From Ewingella americana (GTDB lineage Bacteria > Pseudomonadota > Gammaproteobacteria > Enterobacterales > Enterobacteriaceae), in assembly GCF_006438725.1 (NCBI RefSeq), contig NZ_RCZD01000015.1:1-64000 (forward strand): a stretch of 64,000 nucleotides of DNA. Direction: 5' to 3'. A model generated the notes under the pieces. That model was not told the DNA's origin. It worked only from the letters and a program-made list of their open reading frames with translations, and ran no database searches. The number at the start of each line of letters is the position of its first letter. Position 1 is the first letter of the stretch. The translations under genes were made by a program, and so were the position numbers. Below, in pieces: positions 53,114 through 62,148 of this stretch.

Positions 53114-54205
53114 ATGAAGGGTTTTGATTTTAGGAAAAAACACCGAAAACTCAAACAAGACATAAGTAATTTTCGGATTAATATTTTAAAATTACGCTCA
53201 TTAATAAAAAACCGGGTATCAAAAAAAGATAACCTCAATGGCAAGCTACAACCAACTATACTCATTCTCAGAACAGGTGATGAAATTGGGGATGCTATAA
53301 TAGCCACAGGGTTAGCGAAAAAATTATATGATGCGGGATATCAGGTTAATTTTCTTGCCGGTAAATCATGCGCGAATTTATTTAGCCACACAGCCTTTAT
53401 TAATAAAGTTTTTATATATGACCGAGATAAATCCCCACGAAGATTAAAACGAGAAAAATTTGATATTGTTATTGATTTGAATGATATTTTAACCTTCCGA
53501 CGAATTAAATTAATTTATCACCTTAATGCTAATATTACCATTGGATTTAACAAGTCAAAATATCCAATGTATTCAAAATCCATTGAATTTATGGATATTG
53601 ATATTCACATTACGGAACGGTATAAAAAAGTATTGGACTTTCTTGGCATTGAGACGACTGACTATGAATATTTATTGGGCGTTAGCGAGAGTGATGAGAA
53701 AACACTATCTGATAAAGTGTCACCACTGAATGTTAAATATTTAATCGCGTTAAATCCACTCACCAGTTCATTAGATAAAAATCTCTCTAAAAAACAAGTG
53801 GAAGATATTATTTATTTCATTAAAGACAATTATCATAGCATTGGTATCATACTCATTGGGAGATACAATAAAATATCTGAATTTAAAACAGATGAGTGTA
53901 TTGTTTTCCCTGAAAGTACAATTAGTTTTGCTACAGCCATTGTGAAAAATGCAGATTTAATCATCACACCTGATACGTCCATTGTTCATTTATCACGAGC
54001 TTTTAATAAAAAAATGGTCGCTATTTATAATAATGGAAGAATAGAGGAGACAGGATTCCTTGCCTATAACATGTGGCTTCCTGGTTATGAAAATTCGACT
54101 GTTATTCGAGTCAACACACCCAATATTAGTGAATTTGATTCAAAGGAAATCATCACAAAAGTCAAAGAAATCATCCCTCCAGAGTTACTCAAGATATCAG
54201 CCTAA
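53114..54205 (+). CDS. family-9 glycosyltransferase (heptosyltransferase-like), AT-rich
   Basis: The 363-residue protein begins with a Lys-rich stretch, then ILILRTGDEIGDAIIATGLAKKLYDAGYQVNFLAG, the usual N-terminal Rossmann block of GT9 ADP-heptose:LPS transferases. The second domain ends with KNADLIITPDTSIVHLSRAFNKKMVAIYNNG, the typical GT9 C-terminal signature. Base use is very different from its neighbours: of 60 bases counted at 53401 and at 53821, 16 and 17 are G or C. This suggests recent acquisition. It probably adds a sugar to lipopolysaccharide core, but donor and acceptor are unknown. Confidence 0.85.
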   Translation: MKGFDFRKKHRKLKQDISNFRINILKLRSLIKNRVSKKDNLNGKLQPTILILRTGDEIGDAIIATGLAKKLYDAGYQVNFLAGKSCANLFSHTAFINKVFIYDRDKSPRRLKREKFDIVIDLNDILTFRRIKLIYHLNANITIGFNKSKYPMYSKSIEFMDIDIHITERYKKVLDFLGIETTDYEYLLGVSESDEKTLSDKVSPLNVKYLIALNPLTSSLDKNLSKKQVEDIIYFIKDNYHSIGIILIGRYNKISEFKTDECIVFPESTISFATAIVKNADLIITPDTSIVHLSRAFNKKMVAIYNNGRIEETGFLAYNMWLPGYENSTVIRVNTPNISEFDSKEIITKVKEIIPPELLKISA

Positions 54206-54278
54206 TGATAACTGCCTCTGAGGCTGGTGTTCTTCCTGGCCGATTTAGCCCAGTAGAATTCCCCGTCCTTAGCGAAAA

Positions 54279-54321
54279 AACTGCACCTTAATCAGTTGGG
54301 TCCAACTTTTAGGGTGCAGTT
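54279..54321 (-). terminator. dppF terminator resembling two fused IS3-type ends
   Basis: The outer arms AACTGCACC and GGTGCAGTT and the inner arms AGTTGG and CCAACT give a nested 43-base palindrome. Read on the minus strand it is followed by TTTTTT, so it is a good terminator 13 bases after the dppF stop. Each half also resembles the terminal repeat of IS3-family elements (TGAACTGCACCC...AAGTTGGAC), so it may be a minimal IS-derived hairpin. Confidence 0.65.
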
Positions 54322-54333
54322 AATGGCAAAAAC

Positions 54334-55365
54334 CTACGCCTGCCCCGCCTCAACCAGTGGCTGAGTTTTTCCCATCTCATCCTGATCTACCGCAAAACAG
54401 GCCACCAGTTGGTCACCGTACGGTTTCAACTGCGGCTGGAACTGGGTACAGGTGGTGAAGGCTCGGCGGCAACGGGCGTTGAACGCGCAACCGGCTGGCG
54501 GGTTAAGCGGGCTTGGCAACTCACCGGTCAGCTTGATGCGCTCACGGCGCTCATCCGGGTTCAGGCGCGGCGTCGCGGACAGCAGCGCCTGCGTGTACGG
54601 ATGACGCGGATTGTTGAAGATGGCGTCTTTCGGGCCCTTCTCCACGCAGCGGCCGAGGTACATCACCATCACTTCATCGGCAATGTGTTCAACCACCGAC
54701 AGGTCATGTGAGATGAACACGTAAGACAGCCCCAGATCCTGCTGTAAATCCATCATCAGGTTCAGCACCTGTGCGCGCACGGAAACGTCGAGCGCCGACA
54801 CGGGTTCATCGGCAATCACCACGTCCGGGTCAAGCATCAGGCCACGGGCGATGGCAATACGCTGACGCTGACCGCCGGAGAACATGTGCGGATAGCGGTC
54901 GTAGTGCTCGGTTTTCAGGCCGACTTTTGCCATCATCGCCAGCGCTTTTTCACGACGTTCGTCGCGGGTCAGCCTGGTGTTGATCAGCAACGGCTCTTCG
55001 AGGATCTGGCCAACTTTCTTACGCGGGTTCAACGATCCGTAAGGATTCTGAAACACGATTTGGATCTTCTGGCGGCGCAGCTTTTCAGCCGTGGCGTCAG
55101 GTTTCAGCAGATCCTGTCCGCGGTAATAAAGCTCACCGCCGGTTGGGATCTCAATCATGGTCAGCAGGCGGCCGAGGGTCGATTTCCCACAGCCGGACTC
55201 GCCCACCACGGCCAGGGTTTTGCCGCGTTCGAGGTCAAAAGAGACGCCGTCGAGGGCTTTAACGGTGCGCTCAGGGGCAAACAGCCCCTTCTTCACCGGG
55301 TAGTGTTTTTTCAGGTCAATCGCCTGCAACAGAGGCGCTGACTTGGTGGGGTTTTCATGACTCAT
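54334..55365 (-). CDS. dppF: dipeptide ABC transporter ATPase DppF
   Basis: From ATG 55365 the product has 343 residues. Walker [11 protein letters not shown]-loop [11 protein letters not shown], signature [15 protein letters not shown], Walker [13 protein letters not shown] and the C-terminal oligopeptide-type Cys cluster [14 protein letters not shown] are present. It pairs with DppD to drive peptide import. It overlaps dppD by 11 bases. The upstream part of the open frame lies inside dppD and is not used. Confidence 0.95.
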   Translation of the reverse strand: MSHENPTKSAPLLQAIDLKKHYPVKKGLFAPERTVKALDGVSFDLERGKTLAVVGESGCGKSTLGRLLTMIEIPTGGELYYRGQDLLKPDATAEKLRRQKIQIVFQNPYGSLNPRKKVGQILEEPLLINTRLTRDERREKALAMMAKVGLKTEHYDRYPHMFSGGQRQRIAIARGLMLDPDVVIADEPVSALDVSVRAQVLNLMMDLQQDLGLSYVFISHDLSVVEHIADEVMVMYLGRCVEKGPKDAIFNNPRHPYTQALLSATPRLNPDERRERIKLTGELPSPLNPPAGCAFNARCRRAFTTCTQFQPQLKPYGDQLVACFAVDQDEMGKTQPLVEAGQA

Positions 55366-56380
55366 AGGTAGGTCTCCCGGCATCATCCAGCGGATAATGG
55401 CACTTCGACTGACGCCCGTTCGCAAGGTCACGCAGCGCCGGTTCTTCTTTACGGCACAGATCCGTTGCATACGGGCAACGCGGGTTCAGCAGGCAACCGT
55501 TCGGACGGTCATATTTGCCCGGCACCACACCCGGCAATGACTGTAAACGGGCTTTGTCGGCGGCGAATTCAGGTAACGAGCGCAGCAAGGCCTGGGTGTA
55601 CGGATGGCGCGGCGCACGGAAAATCTCCGTGGCTTTTGCCGATTCCACCACCTGACCGGCGTACATCACGATGATGTGCTGTGCCGCTTCGGCGACCAGC
55701 GCCAAATCATGGGTGATCAGCATCAGCGCCATGTTTTCTTTCTGCTGCAATTCCAGCAACAGCTCGATGATCTGCGCCTGAATGGTCACGTCGAGCGCGG
55801 TGGTCGGTTCGTCGGCGATCAGCAGTTTTGGCCGGCAGGCGATCGCCATGGCGATCATTACGCGCTGGCTCATCCCACCGGAAAGCTGGTGCGGATAGAC
55901 ATCGAGGCGTGAAGCAGGATCAGGAATACCGACCAGGTTGAGCAAATCAATGGTGCGCTGACGACGGGTCTTTTTATTGCCGCCCTGATGCACCTTGATG
56001 GCTTCCATAATCTGGAACCCCACGGTGTAACACGGGTTGAGGCTGGTCATCGGGTCCTGGAAAATCATCGCGACTTCGGCACCGACAATCTGACGGCGCT
56101 CTTTTTCGCTCATTTTTTGCAGGTCGCGTCCGCCGAACTCCAGCGTCTCGGCCATCACTTTGCCGGGGAAGTCGATAAGCCCCATCAGTGCCAGCGAACT
56201 GACCGATTTGCCGGAGCCAGATTCGCCCACAATCCCAACCACTTCGCCTTGCTTTACGCTGTAGCTGATACGGTCGACGGCGCGAAACGGCGTACCTTCA
56301 TCACCAAAGTGAACGGAAAGTTTATCGACGGTCAGCAGCGTTTTACCGACCGGTACATCTTGAATTAATGTGGTTTCCAT
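55355..56380 (-). CDS. dppD: dipeptide ABC transporter ATPase DppD
   Basis: From METTLIQD at 56380 the product has 341 residues. It shows Walker [10 protein letters not shown]-loop [15 protein letters not shown], signature [14 protein letters not shown], Walker [13 protein letters not shown] and the Cys cluster [14 protein letters not shown]. It lies ten bases after dppC and overlaps dppF, within a five-gene operon. Confidence 0.96.
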   Translation of the reverse strand: METTLIQDVPVGKTLLTVDKLSVHFGDEGTPFRAVDRISYSVKQGEVVGIVGESGSGKSVSSLALMGLIDFPGKVMAETLEFGGRDLQKMSEKERRQIVGAEVAMIFQDPMTSLNPCYTVGFQIMEAIKVHQGGNKKTRRQRTIDLLNLVGIPDPASRLDVYPHQLSGGMSQRVMIAMAIACRPKLLIADEPTTALDVTIQAQIIELLLELQQKENMALMLITHDLALVAEAAQHIIVMYAGQVVESAKATEIFRAPRHPYTQALLRSLPEFAADKARLQSLPGVVPGKYDRPNGCLLNPRCPYATDLCRKEEPALRDLANGRQSKCHYPLDDAGRPTYES

Positions 56381-56390
56381 CTCTCGTCCC

Positions 56391-57305
56391 TTACTGCTTG
56401 AGTTTAGGGTCAAGGGCGTCGCGCAGACCGTCACCCATCAGGTTAAATGCCAGTACCGTCAGCAGAATGATCACGCCCGGGAAGGTCACAACCCACCACG
56501 CGCTCTGAGCAAACTGCAATACGTCGGACAGCATAGTGCCCCACTCAGGCGTTGGCGGCTGTGCGCCCATACCGAGGAAGCCGAGAGCCGCCATGTCGAG
56601 AATGGCGTTGGAGAAACCGAGCGACGCCTGCACGATCAGCGGCGCTAAGCAGTTAGGCAGAATATTGACGAACATCTGACGAGTCGCACCGGCACCGGCC
56701 ACGCGCGACGCCGTAACGTAGTCGCGGTTCACCTCAACCAGCACCGCCGCACGGGTTAAACGCACGTAGTGTGGCAGGGCAACGAAGGTCAGGGCCAGCG
56801 AGGCATTGACTATCGACGGACCGAAAATCGCCACCAGCACCAGCGCCAGCAGCAGGCTTGGCAAGGCCAACATGATGTCGACCACACGCATGATCGCGGC
56901 ATCAATCAGGCCGCCGTAGTAACCGGCAAACAGACCGAAGACCACGCCGAGGATCAAAGAGAGCACCACCACCAAACAACCGACCAGCAGCGACAGACGC
57001 GCACCGTACATCAGGCGGGTAAGAATATCGCGGCCGACGTCATCGGTTCCCAATAAGAATTTCCAGCTACCACCCTGCATCCAGACCGGCGGACGCAGCA
57101 GCGCGTCACGGAACTGTTCGGCAGGCGCGTGTGGTGCCAGAACGTTGGCACCGATAGCAATCACCAGCATCAAAATGATGTAAACCAGACCGGTAACGGC
57201 CCCTTTGTTGCGCTTGAAGTAATGCCAGAATTCGCGCAAAGGCGGCATCGGCGTTGGCGCAGCCGTCACGATTTCATTCGCGACGGGCTCTGTAACCTGA
57301 GACAT
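56391..57305 (-). CDS. dppC: dipeptide ABC transporter permease DppC
   Basis: The 304-residue protein has an N-terminal cytoplasmic segment, six membrane helices, and the EAA loop [24 protein letters not shown]. The start [11 protein letters not shown] is supported by spacing of ten bases from dppB. It forms the channel with DppB. Confidence 0.95.
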   Translation of the reverse strand: MSQVTEPVANEIVTAAPTPMPPLREFWHYFKRNKGAVTGLVYIILMLVIAIGANVLAPHAPAEQFRDALLRPPVWMQGGSWKFLLGTDDVGRDILTRLMYGARLSLLVGCLVVVLSLILGVVFGLFAGYYGGLIDAAIMRVVDIMLALPSLLLALVLVAIFGPSIVNASLALTFVALPHYVRLTRAAVLVEVNRDYVTASRVAGAGATRQMFVNILPNCLAPLIVQASLGFSNAILDMAALGFLGMGAQPPTPEWGTMLSDVLQFAQSAWWVVTFPGVIILLTVLAFNLMGDGLRDALDPKLKQ

Positions 57306-57315
57306 GTTGCGCCCC

Positions 57316-58335
57316 TTATTTTCTATGACGAATACGCGGGTTGACCACGCCGTAGAGCACATCTACCAGCAGGTTAACCACGATAATCAGAATGGCGACC
57401 AGCAGCACACCGCCTTGTACGACCGGATAGTCGCGGCGTTGTAATGCGTCGATAAGCCAGCGGCCGAGTCCCGGCCAGGAGAAGATGGTTTCCGTCAGGA
57501 TGGCACCACCGAGCAGCGTGCCCACCTGCAAACCAATGATGGTCACCACCGGCAGCAGTGCGTTACGCAAGGCGTGGACCACGATCACCCGCATACGGCT
57601 GACGCCCTTGGCGCGCGCGGTACGGATGTAGTCTTCACCCAGCACTTCCAGCATGGAAGAACGGGTCATACGCACGATAACTGCCAGAGGAATGGTACCG
57701 AGTACCAGGGCCGGTAAAATCATGTGCATCACAGCGTCTTTGAAGTCACCCGGCTCGCCCCAAATCAGCGAGTCGATCAGCATAAAGCCGGTCAGCGGCA
57801 TGCTGTCATCGAGGAATACGGTATCGCTTATTCGCCCCGATACGGGCGTGAGATTAAGCTGCACCGAGACCAGCATCACCAACATGATGCCCCACCAGAA
57901 TATCGGCATCGAATAACCTGTCAGCGAGATGCCCACCGCCGTGTGGTCAAAGATGGATCCGCGTTTAACCGCTGCCAGCACCCCCACAGGAATACCGACG
58001 ATCACCGCGAAAAGCATGGCGCAGATACCCAATTCCAGCGTCGCTTTAAAGCGTGGCACAAACTCCTGCCAGACTGGAATGCGGCTTTTTAACGACACGC
58101 CTAAATCACCGTGCAGCACGCCGTTCACATAGTGGAAGTATTGCTGATAGAGAGGCTTGTCGAGCCCCATCTCTGCCATCAACTGAGCGTGGCGCTCGGC
58201 AGAAATACCGCGTTCTCCGGCCATGATGGTCACCGGGTCACCTGGGATCATGTGCACGAAGGCAAAAGTCAGCAAAGTTATGCCGATAAACGTTGGGATA
58301 ACTAACCCCAAACGTCGGAGTATGAACTGAAACAT
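57316..58335 (-). CDS. dppB: dipeptide ABC transporter permease DppB
   Basis: The 339-residue protein begins MFQFILRRLGLVIPTFIGITLLTFAFVHMIPGDP, typical of DppB/OppB, and carries the EAA motif DYIRTARAKGVSRMRVIVVHALRNAL. It is separated from dppA by 207 bases that contain a large palindrome, so expression of the binding protein can exceed that of the membrane parts. Confidence 0.96.
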   Translation of the reverse strand: MFQFILRRLGLVIPTFIGITLLTFAFVHMIPGDPVTIMAGERGISAERHAQLMAEMGLDKPLYQQYFHYVNGVLHGDLGVSLKSRIPVWQEFVPRFKATLELGICAMLFAVIVGIPVGVLAAVKRGSIFDHTAVGISLTGYSMPIFWWGIMLVMLVSVQLNLTPVSGRISDTVFLDDSMPLTGFMLIDSLIWGEPGDFKDAVMHMILPALVLGTIPLAVIVRMTRSSMLEVLGEDYIRTARAKGVSRMRVIVVHALRNALLPVVTIIGLQVGTLLGGAILTETIFSWPGLGRWLIDALQRRDYPVVQGGVLLVAILIIVVNLLVDVLYGVVNPRIRHRK

Positions 58336-58434
58336 ATCCCGTACTCTCTGTATAAAATGCCCGGAGAACCGTAGCTCGCCGGGCTTATTGTTAACTCACA
58401 TTGCTTTCTAAACGTATGACTCTAAGGCTGTAGT

Positions 58435-58536
58435 GAATGGCCCGCGAACAAGGCGGAGGAGCACAGCAATCAAGACATACCTTCAGGTAGGCGAAGATTG
58501 CGAGCACCACACAACGCGGTTCCCGGGTCATTCAGT
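58435..58536. repeat. large imperfect palindrome between dppA and dppB
   Basis: About 100 bases fold on themselves. The outer arms are TGAATG-CCCG-GAAC like, and the inner stem uses GCAATC with GATTGC and TACCT with AGGTA. It lies right after the dppA stop on the transcribed strand. Intergenic palindromes at this site are known to protect upstream binding-protein mRNA in other Enterobacterales. It is not an ERIC element. Confidence 0.65.
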
Positions 58537-58542
58537 AAGCTG

Positions 58543-60150
58543 TCACTCAATCGAGACGTTTTCGAAGTGATGCTTACCGAGTGGATCAACCACATAGCCT
58601 TTAACTTCTTTACGCACTGGCTCGAACACGGTGGAGTGAGCGATGATCAGCGCAGGTGCCTGGTCATGCATCACAACCTGTGCCTGTTGGTACAGCGCAA
58701 CACGTTTGCCGTGATCGGATTCTGCACGGGCTGGCTGAATCAGATCTTCAAACGGCTTGTAGCACCAGCGTGAATAGTTAGAGCCATCCTTCGCTGCCGC
58801 ACAGCTGAACAGGGTGGCGAAGAAGTTGTCCGGGTCCCCATTGTCCCCAGTCCAGCCCATCATCACAGACTGATGCTCACCGTTTTTGGCGCGTTTCAGG
58901 TACTCGCCCCACTCGTAAGTCACGATATTGGCTTTAACACCGATTTTCGCCCAGTCGGACTGGATCATCTCAGCCATACGACGTGCGTTCGGGTTGTACG
59001 GACGCTGAACCGGCATGGCCCACAGATCGATGGTGAAACCATCAGCATGGCCCGCTTCTTTCAGTAATGCTTTGGCTTTTTCCACGTCATACGGGTAATC
59101 CACCACGTCTTTGTTGTAGCCCCACATGGTTGGTGGGATCAGGTTTTTAGCCGACTGGCCAGCACCCTGATAAACCGCATCGATGATGGCTTGTTTGTTC
59201 ACAGCCATGGTCAGTGCCTGACGCACTTTCACTTCATCCAGCGGTTTTTTCTCAACGTTGAAGGAGAGATAACCGACGTTCAGACCTGGCTGTTGCATCA
59301 GGTTGATGGTCTTATCTTTCTTCATTGCCGCGATGTCAGCCGGGTTCGGGTACGGCATCACCTGGCATTCGTTTTTCTGCAATTTCGCATAACGGATAGA
59401 CGCGTCAGGCGTGATGGAGAAGACTAAACGGTCGATCTTCGGTTTGGTGCCCCAGTAGCCTGGGAACGCTTTATACAGAATGCGTGAGTCTTTCTGGTAT
59501 TGCAGCAGCTGGAATGGACCAGTACCGATAGGGTCCAGATCGACTTTTTCCGGCGTGCCCGCTTTCAGCATGTTGGCCGCATACTCACCCGAGAGGATTG
59601 AAGCAAAATCCATACCAAGGTCGGCAAGGAATGGCGCTTCCGGGCGGTTCAGAACGAACTGAACAGTGTTGTCATCGACTTTGACGATCTTGCTAATCAA
59701 GTCACCCATACCCATGCCTTCGAAGTATTCGTAGCTGCCGCCAGAAACACCATGATAAGCATTGGTTTTGTCTAACTGACGTTCAAAAGAGAACACCACG
59801 TCATCAGCATTGAAATCGCGGGTCGGTTTGAAGTCTTTGCTGTCCTGCCATTTCACGCCTTTGCGCAGATGGAAGGTATAGGTTTTGCCGTCAGCGGAGA
59901 TGTCCCACTTCTCAGCCAGACCCGGCTGAAGTTCAGTGGTACCGATTTTGAACTCGACCAGACGGTTATAAATTGGCACGGAGCTGGCGTCGTAAGTGGT
60001 ACCCGAGGTGAATAACTGCGGGTTAAAGCCTTCAGGTGAGCCTTCAGAACAATAAACTAACGTTTTTGCCTGCACGCTGGCCGCCACGGTCAGCGCAATC
60101 AGGCCAATACCGAATTTCAGTATCCCTGTTTTTCCCAAGGAAATTGTCAT
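58543..60150 (-). CDS. dppA: periplasmic dipeptide-binding protein DppA
   Basis: From ATG 60150 the product has 535 residues. A signal peptide (GILKFGIGLIALTVAASVQA) is followed by KTLVYCSEGSPEGFNPQLFTSGTTYDAS, a hallmark of DppA, and two-lobed binding-protein domains. The start has GGAG eight bases upstream. DppA delivers di- and tripeptides, and in some bacteria heme, to DppBCDF. Its leader contains a CA-rich stretch suited to GcvB control. Confidence 0.97.
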   Translation of the reverse strand: MTISLGKTGILKFGIGLIALTVAASVQAKTLVYCSEGSPEGFNPQLFTSGTTYDASSVPIYNRLVEFKIGTTELQPGLAEKWDISADGKTYTFHLRKGVKWQDSKDFKPTRDFNADDVVFSFERQLDKTNAYHGVSGGSYEYFEGMGMGDLISKIVKVDDNTVQFVLNRPEAPFLADLGMDFASILSGEYAANMLKAGTPEKVDLDPIGTGPFQLLQYQKDSRILYKAFPGYWGTKPKIDRLVFSITPDASIRYAKLQKNECQVMPYPNPADIAAMKKDKTINLMQQPGLNVGYLSFNVEKKPLDEVKVRQALTMAVNKQAIIDAVYQGAGQSAKNLIPPTMWGYNKDVVDYPYDVEKAKALLKEAGHADGFTIDLWAMPVQRPYNPNARRMAEMIQSDWAKIGVKANIVTYEWGEYLKRAKNGEHQSVMMGWTGDNGDPDNFFATLFSCAAAKDGSNYSRWCYKPFEDLIQPARAESDHGKRVALYQQAQVVMHDQAPALIIAHSTVFEPVRKEVKGYVVDPLGKHHFENVSIE

Positions 60151-60174
60151 CGCTTTTGCTCCATTTATAGTCAT

Positions 60175-60211
60175 GGTGATGTGGATGTGTGTGTTGTGTT
60201 TGCAGCTCACG
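60175..60211 (-). promoter_or_regulatory. CA-rich GcvB small-RNA target in the dppA leader
   Basis: On the transcribed strand this stretch reads mainly C and A (for example AACACAACACACACATCC). It lies 25-60 bases before the dppA ATG. GcvB represses dppA in E. coli and Salmonella through its GU-rich R1 region, which pairs with CA-rich leaders. The gcvB gene itself is not in the window. Confidence 0.6.
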
Positions 60212-60862
60212 CCACCCTTTATTTTTTATTGACGGGTGGTTGTGTTGTCCAATTCGCTGCGGGAAGTTTTTTCCAGAAAAGGGAGGAACGCCTCGGGAGC
60301 GCTTTTCTCAGGCAAATTCCGTAAATTTAACGTTACAGATAACTACCGGAAAAATCTTCTGGTCTGACTTCTGGCTATCAATTTGGCAACTCTGATGGAT
60401 GACGTCAATATAACCAATAGGCATTTACAAAGACTGTGAGTAACAGCAAACAAACATAAAAAAACCTTTCTTTAACATTTACAGGATGAATATTCAGTCT
60501 ACGACGATTAAGTCAACACATTCGGCTTTGCTGCAGAACGTTTCCAGCTGTTTACCCCGTTTTAAATCCACAAAAATTAATTGCCAAATGATGATTATAT
60601 GAACGGTTATTTGTAAGATTGGGGTAGAAAGCAGCGGAAAATGCTGGATAGCGTCATGATCGCCTCACGTTAATGTAAAGCCGGAGAGCCTGAAAACAGT
60701 GCGCCGGGGCGCCAAAATAGGGCTTTTGCTCCGGTGTGGTGCAGGGTGAGTGATAGCCTCCACACACTGAGCGGACAACCCCAAAAAGCGACAAATTGCT
60801 GCATAAAGAGACACTATGGCGCAAAATCGTCAACGCGTACGAAAACTGACCGAGGTAAAAAT
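60212..60862. other. intergenic region between dppA and the toxin-antitoxin pair
   Basis: About 650 bases with no gene that I can support. The dppA promoter must lie in its left part. The right part, just before 60863, should hold the promoter and operator of the antitoxin gene; GGCGC-AAAAT-like words occur twice (near 60710 and 60820), but no firm palindrome was found. Confidence 0.45.
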
Positions 60863-61099
60863 ATGGCGACCAGCATCCGGCTCGATGACGACTTTGTCGC
60901 CGACGTGAAAATTCATGCAGAAGCGACCAACCGTAGCATTCCAAAACAGATCGAGCATTGGGCAAAAATCGGCAGGATTGCCGAAGATAATCCTGACCTG
61001 ACCTACCGATTTATTCTGGAAACGTTATTGGCTAAAAGCGAAATTGATAACAACAAGGTAACGCGTTATGTCAGAAGGACAGAGCGGTCAAAGGATTGA
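60863..61099 (+). CDS. ParD-like antitoxin
   Basis: From ATG 60863 the product is 78 residues: MATSIRLDDDFVADVKIHAE, then RSIPKQIEHWAKIGRIAEDNPDLT. This fits the ParD-like ribbon-helix-helix family, with the N-terminal strand for DNA binding and a C-terminal toxin-neutralising tail. GAGG lies eight bases upstream. The frame opens 43 codons earlier, but that part has no homology. It overlaps the toxin gene by 32 bases, a normal arrangement for autoregulated type II pairs. Confidence 0.8.
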   Translation: MATSIRLDDDFVADVKIHAEATNRSIPKQIEHWAKIGRIAEDNPDLTYRFILETLLAKSEIDNNKVTRYVRRTERSKD

Positions 61100-61397
61100 T
61101 ACGTACGAGTCACATCGTTTTACCAAAGCGTTTAACCGTCTGGCGCAACAACAGCAGATGGCGGTAGAAGATGAGATCGAACGCATACAGGAAAACCCGG
61201 ATATCGGCGAACTGAAAAAAGGAGATTTGAGTTATTTGCGCGTACACAAATTTCAGCTCAACAACCAGCTTGCCCTGCTCGGCTACAGCTGGCTGGAAGA
61301 TAAAATCGAGCTTTATTTGCTCAGTCTGGAGTCGCAAGAGAACTTTTATCAGGATCAGAAGAATCATCGGAAAACCGATCTGAAATTGATGAAGTGA
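61068..61397 (+). CDS. RelE/ParE-family toxin
   Basis: The 109-residue protein fits the RelE/ParE fold. An N-terminal helix pair (FTKAFNRLAQQQQMAVEDEIERIQENPDIGE) is followed by a beta sheet with KKGDLSYLRVHKFQLNNQLALLGYSW and KIELYLLSLESQENFY. AAGGTAA eight bases upstream supports ATG 61068. Whether it targets ribosomes or gyrase cannot be read from the sequence, since the RelE catalytic residues are poorly conserved. It lies next to a repeat array, a common kind of place for such modules. Confidence 0.8.
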   Translation: MSEGQSGQRIDTYESHRFTKAFNRLAQQQQMAVEDEIERIQENPDIGELKKGDLSYLRVHKFQLNNQLALLGYSWLEDKIELYLLSLESQENFYQDQKNHRKTDLKLMK

Positions 61398-61440
61398 GCT
61401 TGAATGGCGGATAACAAAAAAACCGCAGCCAGAAGTGTAC

Positions 61441-61452
61441 GGGGGGGGGGGG
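61441..61452 (+). repeat. homopolymer of 12 G residues
   Basis: Twelve consecutive G lie between the toxin gene and the tRNA-derived repeat array, outside any supported gene. Such runs are prone to slippage and to sequencing error. Confidence 0.9.
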
Positions 61453-61456
61453 TTAG

Positions 61457-62148
61457 ACGAAAAAAAACCTGCTTTAAAAAGCAGGTTTTTCGAATGTGGT
61501 CGGCGAGAGAGGATTACGTGCATCTTCGATGCCGCCCTGCGGGCCGTTGCTAAAGCAACGTTGTCTCGCTTCGCTCGGCTCAAACCTCCTTCGGAGGTTC
61601 TCATCCTCATAAACTTTGGATGAAAAAAAACCTGCTTTAAAAAGCAGGCTTTTCGAATGTGGTCGGCGAGAGAGGATTACGTGCATCTTCGATGCCGCCC
61701 TGCGGGCCGTTGCTAAAGCAACGTTGTCTCGCTTCGCTCGGCTCAAACCTCCTTCGGAGGTCCTCATCCTCATAAACTTTGGATGAAAAAAAACCTGCTT
61801 TAAAAAGCAGGCTTTTCGAATGTGGTCGGCGAGAGAGGATTACGTGCATCTTCGATGCCGCCCTGCGGGCCGTTGCTAAAGCAACGTTGTCTCGCTTCGC
61901 TCGGCTCAAACCTCCTTCGGAGGTCCTCATCCTCATAAACTTTGGATGAAAAAAAACCTGCTTTAAAAAGCAGGTTTTTCGAATGTGGTCGGCGAGAGAG
62001 GATTACGTGCATCTTCGATGCCGCCCTGCGGGCCGTTGCTAAAGCAACGTTGTCTCGCTTCGCTCGGCTCAAACCTCCTTCGGAGGTCCTCATCCTCATA
62101 AACTTTGGATGAAAAAAAACCTGCTTTAAAAAGCAGGTTTTTCGAATG
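61457..62148 (-). repeat. 163-bp tandem array carrying tRNA-Pro 3' ends and terminators
   Basis: A unit of exactly 163 bases is repeated. The 19-base 3' end of the tRNA (AATCCTCTCTCGCCGACCA on the minus strand) recurs at 61497-61515, 61660-61678, 61823-61841 and 61986-62004, and again in the tRNA itself at 62149-62167. After each 19-mer the minus strand reads a short spacer and then a CCTGCTTTTTAAAGCAGG hairpin with eight T residues, a strong terminator. About 100 bases with several small hairpins follow (ACCTCC-GA-AGGAGGT type; CGTTGC-TTTA-GCAACG; GCATC-GA-AGATGC). The copies differ at only a few bases. The plan equals that of the E. coli tyrT operon, where 178-bp repeats each carry 19 bases of the tRNA end (rtT RNA). 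Confidence 0.95.

Noticed and set aside
58435-58536. A second ERIC element
   Set aside because: It lacks the ERIC core words and the 127-bp length; only the general palindromic shape is shared.
61457-62148. CRISPR array
   Set aside because: The whole 163-bp unit is repeated without variable spacers, and each unit holds a tRNA end and a terminator; no cas genes are present.
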